DNA from: Bacteroidota bacterium
GTDB taxonomy: Bacteria > Bacteroidota > Bacteroidia > UKL13-3
NCBI GenBank assembly: GCA_027487835.1
Contig: JAIYCU010000003.1
Location: 1 to 64,000, forward strand
DNA length: 64,000 bases
Direction: 5' to 3'
The position numbers and the translations under genes are program-made. The notes beneath the pieces were generated by a model. The model ran no database searches. It saw nothing but the letters and a program-made list of their open reading frames with translations, and was not told where the DNA came from. Shown here in pieces: positions 9,559-19,821 of this stretch; the stretch's first letter is position 1, and every line of letters starts with the position of its first letter.

Positions 9559-11493
9559 TTAATGCAATATTACAATGCCTGCTTTATGGCTTAATTCCTT
9601 TTGTTTTTCTTTGAGTAATTTTATAAGTTCTAAAGAGAAATTAATTTCTTCTTCATTGCCCTTTTCAATGGCCAATTTTAGTTCTTCGCCTGCTTGGCTT
9701 GTCATTTTTTCTAATTGCTTTTTCTCAAGGTAAAGCATGGTAGAAGATATATCTAGCAAATAATTATCCTCTGGTGAAACAATTGGAACACCGTATTTGA
9801 TTGTCCATTTTTCACTGGCTTCATCTTGTTGTGCCAAAATACTTGCTGTAGAAGCTGAAATTAAAGGGTTGCTATGGTTTATAAATGCCTCTGTATGAAG
9901 AGGCAGGTTTTCTTGCAACATAAACCTTATTTCATCTACCAGTAAACGCATGGCTTCTTGCTCAAAAAAGAGTTCGAGGTTTTGCATTTCGGCAAGTATA
10001 TATTGGGCAATATTAGCATACCCTTCCTTTTCTTTATGACCATGCAATAACAATAGCTTTACCATATAACGCTCTTGTTCAAATAAGGGTTCAACTTTTA
10101 GCAGTTCCTTCAGTTCTTCTTGCAAAGAGACCTTTGGTGTATCTATAGTTGGTTCAACCCATTCCTTTTCTTTTTGTGTTAGGAAATCATTTCGATACTT
10201 ATTGAGTTCTGCTATCAATAAGCCCTCATTCATATCAAGCAACACCGCACATTCCTTAATAAAAGCCATGCGTTTGATGCCATCCGGAATCTTACCAATA
10301 CTTTCAACAATATCGCGTGTAACTTGTGCTTTCTTAATAGGGTCGTTTGCCACATCGGTTAGCAAAAGTTTAACCTTAAAAAGAATAAAATCTCTGGTTT
10401 CTTTTTTAAGGTAGCTAGAATACGCATCGGCACCTACTTTGCGCGAAAATGAATCGGGGTCTTCTCCATCTGGGAAAGGCACTACCTTTACATTTAGGCC
10501 TTGCTCCAAGAGCATGTCAATTCCGCGCATACTGGCTTTGATACCAGCCGCATCTCCATCATACAACACCGTTACGTTTTCTGTATGGCGTTTAATCAAT
10601 TTGATTTGATTTTCTGTGAGCGAAGTGCCGCTTGAAGCCACCACATTTTCTATGCCTGCTTGGTGCATAGAAATAACATCCGTATACCCTTCTACTAGGT
10701 AAACAAAATCATTTTGGCGAATGGCGTTCTTAGCGTAAAATAAACCATACAACTCATTGCTTTTATGATAAAGCAAGGTTTCTGGCGAGTTAACATACTT
10801 GGCACTCTTATCGTCTTTTTTGAGTTGTCGACCAGCAAAGGCAATTACTTTTCCCGTATGACCGTGAATGGTAAACATAACCCTGCCTCGGTAGGCATCA
10901 TATACTTTACCTTGTTCACTTTTCTTAACCAAGCCAGCCTTCAACAATAAATCTTCATTGTATAAAGCCGCTAAGGCAGTATCATTTAAATGGCTCCAAC
11001 TTTCTAGGCTGTAACCAAGTTTAAACTTCTTAATGATATCATGCCTAAAGCCACGTTCTTCAAAATAGGAAAGCCCAATGGTTTTACCTTCATCCGATTC
11101 CCAGAGCTGATTTTCGAAATAATCAGCAGCCCAATTATTTAAAATTTGAAGACTTTCTTTTTCGGAGCGAATGGCCTTTTCATGGTCGATGTTTACATTT
11201 TCTTGCTGTGGCCATTCTATGCGGTATTTATCGGCTAAACTTTTAAGCGCTTCGATGTACCCAAGGCCATCATGCTCCATTACAAAATTTACAGAGTTGC
11301 CCGCCTTGCCGCATCCAAAGCATTTGTAAATCCCTTTGGCAGGCGATACAGAGAAGCTTGGGGTCTTTTCATTATGAAAGGGGCATAACCCCGTAAGGTT
11401 AGCCCCTCTCCTTTTTAATCTTACATAATCGCCTACCACCTCTTCGATGGTAGCCACTTGTAGGATTTCGTCTATTTTACTTTGAGGAATCAA
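9559..11493 (-). CDS. dnaG: DNA primase
   Basis: CHC2 zinc finger (CPFHNEKTPSFSVSPAKGIYKCFGCGKAGN), TOPRIM VEGYTDVISMHQAG. Confidence 0.98.
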   Translation of the reverse strand: MIPQSKIDEILQVATIEEVVGDYVRLKRRGANLTGLCPFHNEKTPSFSVSPAKGIYKCFGCGKAGNSVNFVMEHDGLGYIEALKSLADKYRIEWPQQENVNIDHEKAIRSEKESLQILNNWAADYFENQLWESDEGKTIGLSYFEERGFRHDIIKKFKLGYSLESWSHLNDTALAALYNEDLLLKAGLVKKSEQGKVYDAYRGRVMFTIHGHTGKVIAFAGRQLKKDDKSAKYVNSPETLLYHKSNELYGLFYAKNAIRQNDFVYLVEGYTDVISMHQAGIENVVASSGTSLTENQIKLIKRHTENVTVLYDGDAAGIKASMRGIDMLLEQGLNVKVVPFPDGEDPDSFSRKVGADAYSSYLKKETRDFILFKVKLLLTDVANDPIKKAQVTRDIVESIGKIPDGIKRMAFIKECAVLLDMNEGLLIAELNKYRNDFLTQKEKEWVEPTIDTPKVSLQEELKELLKVEPLFEQERYMVKLLLLHGHKEKEGYANIAQYILAEMQNLELFFEQEAMRLLVDEIRFMLQENLPLHTEAFINHSNPLISASTASILAQQDEASEKWTIKYGVPIVSPEDNYLLDISSTMLYLEKKQLEKMTSQAGEELKLAIEKGNEEEINFSLELIKLLKEKQKELSHKAGIVILH

Positions 11494-11524
11494 TTGTTTT
11501 GTTTAACCCTGAACTACTGAACCA

Positions 11525-12406
11525 TTAGAAGTTAAATTCACTCTTGTAGGTTTCAAAATTTGGATTGACACAAAAAACAGGCACATTGCCGGCGTCGTTT
11601 ACAATTTGTTGTGCATAGGTTTCAATGATGTATTCGCGAATTGACTTCTCGTCTTCTTGCTGCGTCATAATCATGATTAAATCTGCTAGTTTTAATTCTG
11701 AAAACTCCAATGTTTTACGTGCAAAATCGCTGTTATCTTCTAATAGCGTTTCTTCGTGAGCTACACCGGCTTCATCAAATAAACCTTGAATCTGACGTAG
11801 GTTAGCCATCAACTTATTGTTCAAAAACTCATCTCCCACTTTATAGGTAAGAATATGGATAGTTGATTTATACGATTTACCTAAGTGAATGGCCCATTTT
11901 ACTTTTTGTTTAGACTCGGCAGAAAGATCTAATGGAAATACGATGTTCTTGTATGCATTTGGGTTTTTATCTGTTTTAACTACAATAACAGGCATGGTAG
12001 AATAACTGATGGTACGGCTTGCATTAGAACCTAATACGCGCTCAACACCACTGGCACCATGGGTTCCCATGATAACACAATCGCAGCCAAACTCTTCAGC
12101 CGTTTCGATAATGGTTTTATAAATTTTACCTGCTTTAACCACCGTATGGCAATTGATTCCAAATTTGCTTTTAATGTCTTTCGCTATTTCATTTAAACGA
12201 GATAACAAAGCTTCTTTGGCCAAATTATCCTTGGCTTCATTTTTACTGAAACTGAAAATATTGCTTAAAAAATCTTCTTCTAAAATACTCAACAATACCA
12301 AGTCATTATCAAAATGTTTAGCAACTTGTGATGCGTGGCCTAATGCATTTAAAGAGATTTCAGAGAAATCTACTGGTACGAGCATGATGTTTTTTTTCTT
12401 TTCCAT
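11525..12406 (-). CDS. Universal stress protein, tandem UspA domains (probable start MEKKKNIMLVPVDFS near 12406)
   Basis: IMLVPVDFSEISLNAL, VIMGTHGASGVERVLGSNASRT. Confidence 0.9.
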   Translation of the reverse strand: MEKKKNIMLVPVDFSEISLNALGHASQVAKHFDNDLVLLSILEEDFLSNIFSFSKNEAKDNLAKEALLSRLNEIAKDIKSKFGINCHTVVKAGKIYKTIIETAEEFGCDCVIMGTHGASGVERVLGSNASRTISYSTMPVIVVKTDKNPNAYKNIVFPLDLSAESKQKVKWAIHLGKSYKSTIHILTYKVGDEFLNNKLMANLRQIQGLFDEAGVAHEETLLEDNSDFARKTLEFSELKLADLIMIMTQQEDEKSIREYIIETYAQQIVNDAGNVPVFCVNPNFETYKSEFNF

Positions 12407-12474
12407 TTTTAGGTTTCTATTTTTCATTGCAAATGTAAATTTTTTAATTAGCATGCAGCGATTAAAATTTGATT

Positions 12475-13323
12475 ATGATAATTGCAGAAAGCGAGTTGAT
12501 TTTAAATGCCGATGGTTCGGTTTATCACCTTCATTTACAGCCAGAAGACATTGGCAATACTATTATTTTAGTGGGCGACCCAGATCGGGTACCTGCTGTT
12601 TCTAAGCATTTCGACCAAATTGAGCTTAAAAAACAGAAACGCGAATTTATTACCCACACGGGCAGGATTGGTTCAAACCGAATAAGTGTAATTTCTACTG
12701 GAATTGGCACTGATAATATTGACATTGTGCTGAATGAGTTGGACCAGCTTCAACACCTAGATTTAGCAACAAGGGAAGTAAAATCCCAAAAACAGGATTT
12801 AAATATCATCCGCGTGGGCACTAGTGGGGCCTTGCAATCAGACATTTTGGTAGACAGTATTTTGGTTTCTACGCATGGTTTAGGATTGGATGGCTTGCTT
12901 TGGTATTACCCACATACCCCTAAATTTGAGTTGGGAAATTTGCAGGATAAACTAGGAATTCCCTTTGTGAAACCTTATTTATTTGAATCAAATCAAATGC
13001 TGCTGGCCAAGTTCGACGAACGTTTCTTAAAAGGCATAACTGCCACTTGCCAAGGTTTCTACGGACCCCAAGGCAGGGGTTTAAGAAAGACTGTTGTTGA
13101 ACCAAACCTGCCGCAAAAACTAAGTGAAATAAGAATTGAAAACCACCGCATAACCAATTTTGAAATGGAAACCGCAGCAATACTTGGCCTATCTGAAATA
13201 TTTGGCTTTAGGGCCATCTCTGTAAATGCAATCTTAGCCAATAGGATCAACCATACCTTTAGTAAAGACCCAGATAAAATAGTTGAAAGCGCAATTTTAC
13301 ACACTTTAGAAGCCTTGTTTTAA
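12475..13323 (+). CDS. Nucleoside phosphorylase (uridine phosphorylase-like)
   Basis: ILVGDPDRVPAVSKHFD; VISTGIGTDNIDIVLNEL; RVGTSGALQ; NFEMETAAILGLSEI. Exact start uncertain. Confidence 0.88.
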   Translation: MIIAESELILNADGSVYHLHLQPEDIGNTIILVGDPDRVPAVSKHFDQIELKKQKREFITHTGRIGSNRISVISTGIGTDNIDIVLNELDQLQHLDLATREVKSQKQDLNIIRVGTSGALQSDILVDSILVSTHGLGLDGLLWYYPHTPKFELGNLQDKLGIPFVKPYLFESNQMLLAKFDERFLKGITATCQGFYGPQGRGLRKTVVEPNLPQKLSEIRIENHRITNFEMETAAILGLSEIFGFRAISVNAILANRINHTFSKDPDKIVESAILHTLEALF

Positions 13324-14432
13324 TGAGCGATGAAAACCTATTGCGCCTGCGCATTGCCCTCAATTTAATTCCTGGCATTGGCGATGTACTCATCAAAAAC
13401 CTTTTGAGTTATTGCGGCAGTGAAGAAGCTGTTTTTAAGGAAAGTTCGAGCAAATTGCAAAGGATACCAGGGATTGGGGTGGTGTTGGCCAATAATATTT
13501 GTCGGTTTAAAGATTTTGGAAGGGCCGAAGAAGAAATATTATTTCTAAAGAAGCATCAAATTTTGCCTTTGTTTTACCTAGATGCGCTTTATCCTAAGCG
13601 CTTACTAGAATGTGTAGATGCGCCCAACCTCTTATATTCCTTAGGAAATCACCAACTAAACAATCCTTATGTGGTGGCCATTGTGGGCACACGAAAGGCC
13701 AGTGAGTATGGCAGGCAGTTTACAGAAAAGCTGATTGAAGTACTTAAAGAAAATGATGTATTAGTGGTGAGTGGCTTAGCCGCTGGCATTGATGGCATGG
13801 CACATAAGTATGCTTTAGAAGCGGGTTTGCAAACCACTGGGGTTTTGGCCCATGGTTTGGATAGAATGTACCCCGTGCAACACAAAGCCCTTGCTAGAAA
13901 AATGGTGCAACAAGGCGGCTTGCTCACCGAGTATAAGAGTTTTACGGTGCCTGATAAAGAAAATTTCCCAAAGCGAAACAGAATTGTGGCAGGGATGTGT
14001 GATGCGGTGGTACTTATAGAAACAGCCATTAAAGGAGGCTCTCGCATTACGGCAGAAATTGCACACGCTTACAATAAAGACGTTTTTTGTGTGCCAGGAA
14101 GGGTAACTGATTACTATTCGCAAGGTTGCAATTACCTGATACAAGCCAATAAGGCTACCATGTTATGTGAACCTAAAGACCTGCTCGAATTTATGAATTG
14201 GAGTAAGAAGTCGGAAAACAATGCGGCTAAAAAACAATTACAGTTATTTGAGACCTTGCCCGAAAACGACCGTGCTTTGTTACAATTTATTCGCGAGCGC
14301 CTAAAAATTAGCATAGACGATATGGCGTATGCCTTGCAAGTGGATCCAGGTGAATTGGCATTAAAGCTATTAGAATTAGAATTTTCTGGATACTTGCGCG
14401 CCTTACCTGGTAAAATGTATGAGTTGAGCTGA
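13323..14432 (+). CDS. dprA: DNA-processing protein DprA
   Basis: VAIVGTRKASEYGRQFTEKL, VVSGLAAGIDGMAHKYALE, FPKRNRIVAGMCDAVVLIE, GSRITAEIA. Confidence 0.97.
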   Translation: MSDENLLRLRIALNLIPGIGDVLIKNLLSYCGSEEAVFKESSSKLQRIPGIGVVLANNICRFKDFGRAEEEILFLKKHQILPLFYLDALYPKRLLECVDAPNLLYSLGNHQLNNPYVVAIVGTRKASEYGRQFTEKLIEVLKENDVLVVSGLAAGIDGMAHKYALEAGLQTTGVLAHGLDRMYPVQHKALARKMVQQGGLLTEYKSFTVPDKENFPKRNRIVAGMCDAVVLIETAIKGGSRITAEIAHAYNKDVFCVPGRVTDYYSQGCNYLIQANKATMLCEPKDLLEFMNWSKKSENNAAKKQLQLFETLPENDRALLQFIRERLKISIDDMAYALQVDPGELALKLLELEFSGYLRALPGKMYELS

Positions 14433-14630
14433 CGTTTTATCAGATATTTTGTTTCACTTGCTAATGATAGTCAAAATGAAATTATTGCCCTGGATTTACT
14501 AGTTGCATTTTCTGAGCCAAATGGATGCAAGGAACTATTAACTAAAGAGGTTGTTTAAAGCTGATTTCCCAGTTTTGTAACAAATATGGAGAGGATAGAA
14601 AATTTCTAAAAATAAGTACTTTTGAGTGCC

Positions 14631-15746
14631 ATGAAAATTTTATTAGCTTTTTCATTTATACCCATAATGTTAATAGGGATATATCCAATAATATCCTTTA
14701 TTCGATTTAAGTATTTCGCAAATCCAGTAGCAAAATCTGACAAATTCATTGCTCCTGTTTCTATCATTATTGCTTGCTTTAACGAGGAAAAATATATCCG
14801 TAATAAAATAACATCATTTTTAGATAATGATGAATGGATTGGAGGTTCTGAAATTATAGTTGTTTCGGCCGGTTCGACGGATAAAACCAATAGTATATTA
14901 AGTGAATTTAAAAGCAATCCATCAATTAACATTATTTTCAGTGAAAGGCAATTGGCAAAAATTGAGGCGGTAAATCTTGCAGTTGATTATGCAAAACATG
15001 AGTTTTTAGTATTTTCTGATTGTAGGCAAAGCATGAAAAAAGGGTCGCTAAAACAATTAATAAAAAACTTTAATGATAAAAATGTTGGAACAGTAGCAGC
15101 TAAGCTTATAGACCCAGATGAAAATAAGAGGCAATCTTTTTTTAGAGCAACAATTAATAAATTAGTTTATTATGATAGCCAGTATAGTTCTGGATTAAAC
15201 GTTTACGGTGCCCTATATGCCCAAAGAAAATCAATCTTTCAGAAATTCCCTCAAGAACAACTCTTTGATGATCTTTGCGTGATAACTACAACCCTTTCTC
15301 AGAATATGCGCTTAGTTCAAGAGCCTATGGCTGTTATTTATGATGTGAATTTTCAATTGTATTATCAAGGAGAAAGATTGGAGCGATTAACACGTGGACT
15401 TCTTATTTTTTTAACTAAACATTGGTCTCAAATAATCAAAATTAATAAATTTGATTTGTTTCGATTGCTTGTTTTCAAATATGCAAAATTGCTTTTACCA
15501 TTTTCATTTACTATTTGGATAGTATATTGTCTTATGTGGTTTTATGCTAACATCAGTTTAAAATTAATAACCTTACTTTTGTTATCATTAGGAATATTGA
15601 TTTTGATAAAACAAACTCGCTTATTAATATTATTAGCATTTAGAATAAATATTTATTTCATTTTAGCAATAATAAAATACTTCATCCTCAAACGGCAGTC
15701 ACCACAATGGGAAAAACTAAAAGTTTCTATAAATGTAAAGCACTAA
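14631..15746 (+). CDS. Glycosyltransferase family 2, membrane-anchored
   Basis: VSIIIACFNEEKYIRNKI, VVSAGSTDKT, LVFSDCRQ; C-terminal TM segments. ATG at 14631 preferred over GTG 14622. Confidence 0.85.
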   Translation: MKILLAFSFIPIMLIGIYPIISFIRFKYFANPVAKSDKFIAPVSIIIACFNEEKYIRNKITSFLDNDEWIGGSEIIVVSAGSTDKTNSILSEFKSNPSINIIFSERQLAKIEAVNLAVDYAKHEFLVFSDCRQSMKKGSLKQLIKNFNDKNVGTVAAKLIDPDENKRQSFFRATINKLVYYDSQYSSGLNVYGALYAQRKSIFQKFPQEQLFDDLCVITTTLSQNMRLVQEPMAVIYDVNFQLYYQGERLERLTRGLLIFLTKHWSQIIKINKFDLFRLLVFKYAKLLLPFSFTIWIVYCLMWFYANISLKLITLLLLSLGILILIKQTRLLILLAFRINIYFILAIIKYFILKRQSPQWEKLKVSINVKH

Positions 15747-15908
15747 ACCATTTATTTATGCGCATAATACTTGGAGTTTTGTTTTTGGCAACTTGGATGA
15801 ATGGATTTGGACAATCCATTAATACGAATGAAATCAAAGATTGTGAATACGTAACTTTAAATAAAATTGATAGTTAATTTAACTTTAAATATTAATCGAT
15901 ATTAAAAT

Positions 15909-16370
15909 ATGAAAAAACTACTTCCAAACTTTAGAAAAACCTTTTTAATTGTAGGTTTTACATTTATCGTTTTGCCAATGGGGCTTTTTACAAAAGGCTT
16001 AATGCTTAGTATGGCTGATTTTAAAGTACCAGAACCTATTTTGAATTCCTCTCATTATTTTGACGCAATACTTTGGGTTTATGTTCATATGATGGTTATT
16101 GGATTACTCATACTAGCTATTGGTTATTCAATCGAGGAATTAAATAAACAAAAATGGATAGCAATTCTACTTTTATTGGTGACTTCATTCTATACCTATT
16201 TAGATTTTCGAAGTGCTGACTGGGTTTTCGGGAATGCACTGTATAAGGGAGAATCTTCAATAGTCCCAGCGATGATTAGTTTATTGGTTAATTTACTGTT
16301 TTTTCAATTAGTAATAAGCCTCTTTATAAATGCCAAATCAACTAAGGTGAATAATAATGGCAATAATTAA
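15909..16370 (+). CDS. Hypothetical integral membrane protein (4 predicted TM segments by eye)
   Basis: Uninterrupted ORF with hydrophobic segments; family not recognised. Confidence 0.6.
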   Translation: MKKLLPNFRKTFLIVGFTFIVLPMGLFTKGLMLSMADFKVPEPILNSSHYFDAILWVYVHMMVIGLLILAIGYSIEELNKQKWIAILLLLVTSFYTYLDFRSADWVFGNALYKGESSIVPAMISLLVNLLFFQLVISLFINAKSTKVNNNGNN

Positions 16371-16383
16371 ACTTACAGTAACT

Positions 16384-16947
16384 ATGAAAAAAATAATTTA
16401 TGTGTTGATCTTATCCTTGCTAGTGGTAAGCGGAATTGTTTTTGCAAATCGCGAAACTAAAAATGAAGCTTCTGAAGAGACAGTTCTGAAACCGCTTTCG
16501 GCTGCTGAAATAAAAGCTGCCAAGAAAGAATGGGAGTCCACGCCGGCTGGAGTACAATTCAAACAATGGGAAGCCTCTCCTGCAGGTTTAAAAGTGCATG
16601 CTAGTGCTGCAAAAATTAGAAAATACATTAAAGATTCCTCCAATATGGAAGGAGTTGTAACTTCTCTTTCTTTGCCAGAAGGCTCAAGATTAGGTTTCGG
16701 AGTGATGGTGAAGATTGATGGTGAGGATTATATTCTCACTTTTGGGCCCGAATCATTTAACAAGAATAGGGTGTCTAACAATGAGTTTAAGCAATTGCGT
16801 AGCTTAAAAGTTAATGACAAAATAATGATAAAAAGCCATTTCGTATCCTATGCACCTAAGTATTCATATCCAATTTTGGCTGGCGCATACGTAGAAAGAG
16901 AGGGTAAAATAATCTATAAACGAGTACCAAGGAAAGGTGGTTGCTAA
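16384..16947 (+). CDS. Hypothetical secreted protein with short internal repeat
   Basis: Signal peptide MKKIIYVLILSLLVVSGIVFA; WESTPAGVQFKQWEASPAGLKVH duplication. Confidence 0.6.
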   Translation: MKKIIYVLILSLLVVSGIVFANRETKNEASEETVLKPLSAAEIKAAKKEWESTPAGVQFKQWEASPAGLKVHASAAKIRKYIKDSSNMEGVVTSLSLPEGSRLGFGVMVKIDGEDYILTFGPESFNKNRVSNNEFKQLRSLKVNDKIMIKSHFVSYAPKYSYPILAGAYVEREGKIIYKRVPRKGGC

Positions 16948-17007
16948 GTAAATAATTTAAGAAACTAAAATCTGCCTTCCAAATTTTTGATGCATATTTG
17001 CAAGGTT

Positions 17008-18096
17008 ATGAAAAGAAAATTCACCTGGAAGTTGCTTTGTTTATTGGCATTAACCTTAACCCTTAATGCAGCATGGGCTGGCCCTAAGAAACCTAAAAGA
17101 CCAAAAAGAGTTATTTTCTTAATTGGAGATGGCATGGGCTTGGCGCAAATCTCGGGTGCTATGAGTACTTACAAAGGAAAAAATGCCTTTGAAAGATTTA
17201 AAGTTATTGGTTTAAGTAAAACCTCGTCTGCAGACAATTATGTAACGGATAGTGGCGCTGGCGCCACTGTTTTCTCAATTGGCAAAAAAGCTAAGAACGG
17301 CGCCATTGGGGTCGATAGCGCCGAAAAAAGTCAAGATGGTTTGTTTGAACTGCTAAAAATTAAAGGTTGGGGAACAGGTGTGGTGGCCACTAGCAGCATT
17401 ACACATGCCACTCCTGCTGCATTCTATTCACATGTAAAAAGCAGAAAATCTCAAGATGAAATTGCAGAGTACCTAGTGCGTAAAACCTGTGATATTGCCA
17501 TTGGTGGGGGCAATCAATTTTTCAATAAAAGAAAAGACAATAGAAATTTATATTCAGAACTAACCGAGTTTGGTTACTTAACCTTGCATGATACCACTTG
17601 GGTTGAACCAAATAATCACAAAATTATTTACACCTGTGCCGAAGATGGCATGCCTAAAATGTCTGAAGGTCGTGGTGATTTTTTATTAAAAGCAACCCAA
17701 CTGGCTTCCCGCAATTTACAGCAGCATTATGGCAATTACTTTCTCATGGTAGAAGGTTCGCAAATAGATTGGGGTGGCCATGACAATGATTACGATTATA
17801 TGGCTGCTGAATTGTATGATTTTAATGAAGTTATCAATGCAGTATTAGATGCTGCCATTAAAGATGGCAATACGCTTGTAGTAGTTACAGCAGACCATGA
17901 GACCGGCGGTTTAAGTTTGCTTGAAAACAAAGATGATAAAAGCACTTTTAAACCAAGCTATTCATCAAAAGGCCACAGTGGCATAATGGTACCTGTTTTT
18001 GCATTTGGGCCTGGTGCAGAAGAATTTGCAGGCATTTATGAAAACACAGCCATTCATTATAAATTTCGCAAATTATTAGGGCTCGATGGAAAGTAA
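17008..18096 (+). CDS. Alkaline phosphatase family protein
   Basis: VIFLIGDGMGLAQISGA, DSGAGATVFSIGKKAKNGAIGVD, TADHETGG, KGHSGIMVPVFAFGPGAEEF. Confidence 0.95.
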   Translation: MKRKFTWKLLCLLALTLTLNAAWAGPKKPKRPKRVIFLIGDGMGLAQISGAMSTYKGKNAFERFKVIGLSKTSSADNYVTDSGAGATVFSIGKKAKNGAIGVDSAEKSQDGLFELLKIKGWGTGVVATSSITHATPAAFYSHVKSRKSQDEIAEYLVRKTCDIAIGGGNQFFNKRKDNRNLYSELTEFGYLTLHDTTWVEPNNHKIIYTCAEDGMPKMSEGRGDFLLKATQLASRNLQQHYGNYFLMVEGSQIDWGGHDNDYDYMAAELYDFNEVINAVLDAAIKDGNTLVVVTADHETGGLSLLENKDDKSTFKPSYSSKGHSGIMVPVFAFGPGAEEFAGIYENTAIHYKFRKLLGLDGK

Positions 18097-18343
18097 TACC
18101 AATTGGATTTATTTATTGGCCGCAATTGGCGCAATAGTTTTACTTGTGTACATTGTACTTCCAAGACTATTTAAAAACAATTATCAGAAAGAGAAAATTC
18201 TTAAAATGGTTTTGGCCTGGGCGGCATTAGGTTATTTGGCTTTCGATAATTTTCAAAAAGAAAAATATCTTTTTGCAGGTATCATGGTCTTAGGAGCTGT
18301 GCTTTTCACCTACCTAGTAGGTATTGCTAAGCGCAAATCCTAA
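18086..18343 (+). CDS. Small hypothetical membrane protein
   Basis: 85-aa ORF overlapping the end of the phosphatase gene; 2-3 hydrophobic segments. Confidence 0.6.
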   Translation: MESNTNWIYLLAAIGAIVLLVYIVLPRLFKNNYQKEKILKMVLAWAALGYLAFDNFQKEKYLFAGIMVLGAVLFTYLVGIAKRKS

Positions 18344-18372
18344 GACCAAAAAATCTAAACAGATTTTTGTCT
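18343..18372. terminator. Imperfect hairpin between convergent genes
   Basis: AGACcaAAAAATCT-aaac-AGATTTTTGTCT between stops of 18086-18343(+) and 18355(-). Confidence 0.45.
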
Positions 18373-18921
18373 GAAAGTAGTTTTATTGCTGTTATTACCT
18401 TTGGTATTGGCTTTTGGCGCAGGCGTCTTGGTGGCTTTTTTAACCTCTGCGCTCTTTGGGGCCACCGCTTTTTTCACCTTTTTTTCTTTGGCATCTTCTG
18501 CCCCAGTTTCTTCATCAGCTGCTGCCGCTTCGCTGGTTTCGGTTTGACCCAATTTATCGAAGTCTAATAGATCGATTAACAAATGAAACCAAGTAATAAG
18601 CTTCTTGATATCATTATCATAAACCCTCTCACTATCTAAACTAATTGCGCCTACCAAATATTCTCTAACTTGCTTCAGTTCGCTTTTTGATGTGGGCACA
18701 TTGCCAATTTCTTTTAACTTAATAAAAACATCTGCTAGGCGCATGTCTTCATTAATTGTATAAACAGAAATGTCTTCCAATACAGAAACTTTGTCTTGAA
18801 AACTGGTAGAAAATCTTTTGCCTGTGCCAATGGTTTCTACAATTAAACCATTTTTGCTTCTTCCAACCACCTTGTGAAGGCCACTTTGACCCGCTATTGC
18901 TACTACGTCTTTTAATTCCAT
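18355..18921 (-). CDS. DUF5606-like protein (probable start MELKDVVAIAGQSG at 18921)
   Basis: MELKDVVAIAGQSGLHKVVGRSKNGLIVETI; low-complexity Ala/Lys C-terminus. Confidence 0.7.
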   Translation of the reverse strand: MELKDVVAIAGQSGLHKVVGRSKNGLIVETIGTGKRFSTSFQDKVSVLEDISVYTINEDMRLADVFIKLKEIGNVPTSKSELKQVREYLVGAISLDSERVYDNDIKKLITWFHLLIDLLDFDKLGQTETSEAAAADEETGAEDAKEKKVKKAVAPKSAEVKKATKTPAPKANTKGNNSNKTTFRQKSV

Positions 18922-18992
18922 AATTTGAAAAATGAAAGGCAAATGTAATAAAATTTCCATTGGCACATGATTCCTACTTATTTTTGCCACCC

Positions 18993-19748
18993 TTGAAAAA
19001 CATAATTTTACTTTTAGTACTCAGCTGCTACAGTATCATAAGCCTTTTGGCTCAACAAGTTATCAATGTAGAAAGCAGAAAATATGACCAAAGAGACAGT
19101 AGTTTTCATGGCGATTTAGAGTTTAGTTTGAACCTAATTAAAAACCAAAATCAACTCATTGTCTTTGGAAATAAATTTTTCCTTCAGAAAAATGTGGATG
19201 TTAATACCTACTTATTTCTGAATGAATTCAACTTTGTGCAAGCCAATCAAACCAATTTAGATTATAATACCTACCAGCATTTTAGGTACAAAAGAAACAT
19301 CAACGAATGGCTAAATGGAGAGGCTTTTGTACAAACACAATTTAACCAACAAATGGGAATTAAGTTTAGAGGCTTGTTGGCGGGCGGACCCAGAATTAGA
19401 TTGTTTTATGCTGATAGCATGAAACTTTTTATTGCCCCCATGTGGATGTATGAATATGAAGAAACCACCATTAAAGAGGAGAAAAACGTCAAGAATCGAT
19501 TAAATTTATATACCTCATTTTCATACTTTAAAGAAAAGAACTTTAGCCTCGACTTGGTTATTTACTACCAACCTGATTTTATTAACTTAAGAGACTTTAG
19601 GCTGCTTTCAGAAGTGCGCGCGGATATGCATTTAACTTCAAAAATTAATTACCGTGTAAGTTTTAGTCAGAACTTTAATACCAACCCGCCACCCTTTATC
19701 CCCTCTAATTCGATTAACATGCGAAACGCCTTAATCTACCGCTTTTAA
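18993..19748 (+). CDS. DUF2490-like outer-membrane protein (TTG start near 18993)
   Basis: Signal peptide, beta-strand-rich with terminal ...RNALIYRF; preceded by TATTTTTG at 18979-18986. Confidence 0.65.
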   Translation: MKNIILLLVLSCYSIISLLAQQVINVESRKYDQRDSSFHGDLEFSLNLIKNQNQLIVFGNKFFLQKNVDVNTYLFLNEFNFVQANQTNLDYNTYQHFRYKRNINEWLNGEAFVQTQFNQQMGIKFRGLLAGGPRIRLFYADSMKLFIAPMWMYEYEETTIKEEKNVKNRLNLYTSFSYFKEKNFSLDLVIYYQPDFINLRDFRLLSEVRADMHLTSKINYRVSFSQNFNTNPPPFIPSNSINMRNALIYRF

Positions 19749-19821
19749 ATCGCGATTTTTACTGCTTCTTTTATTGGGTCAAAACCCTATTTTTGCGTAC
19801 TAAACACAATCTGTATCTTGT

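Noticed and set aside
12153-12605. 150-aa plus-strand ORF
   Set aside because: Antisense to the UspA gene, Ser/Lys-rich shadow translation, extends into the nucleoside phosphorylase start.
13831-13850. GGTTTGCAAACC palindrome in dprA as a member of the decamer family
   Set aside because: Sequence differs in the core (TTGCAA rather than TTYRAA spacing); treated as a chance palindrome.
13667-14144. Antisense ORFs of 126 and 109 aa opposite dprA
   Set aside because: Shadow ORFs of a strongly conserved gene; no domain or start context.
15747-15908. Insertion-sequence remnant between the GT2 gene and the membrane protein
   Set aside because: No inverted repeats, target duplication or transposase motif found anywhere in the window.
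19749-19821. Cobalamin riboswitch upstream of icmF
   Set aside because: Only about 70 nt are available and no B12-box-like element is visible.
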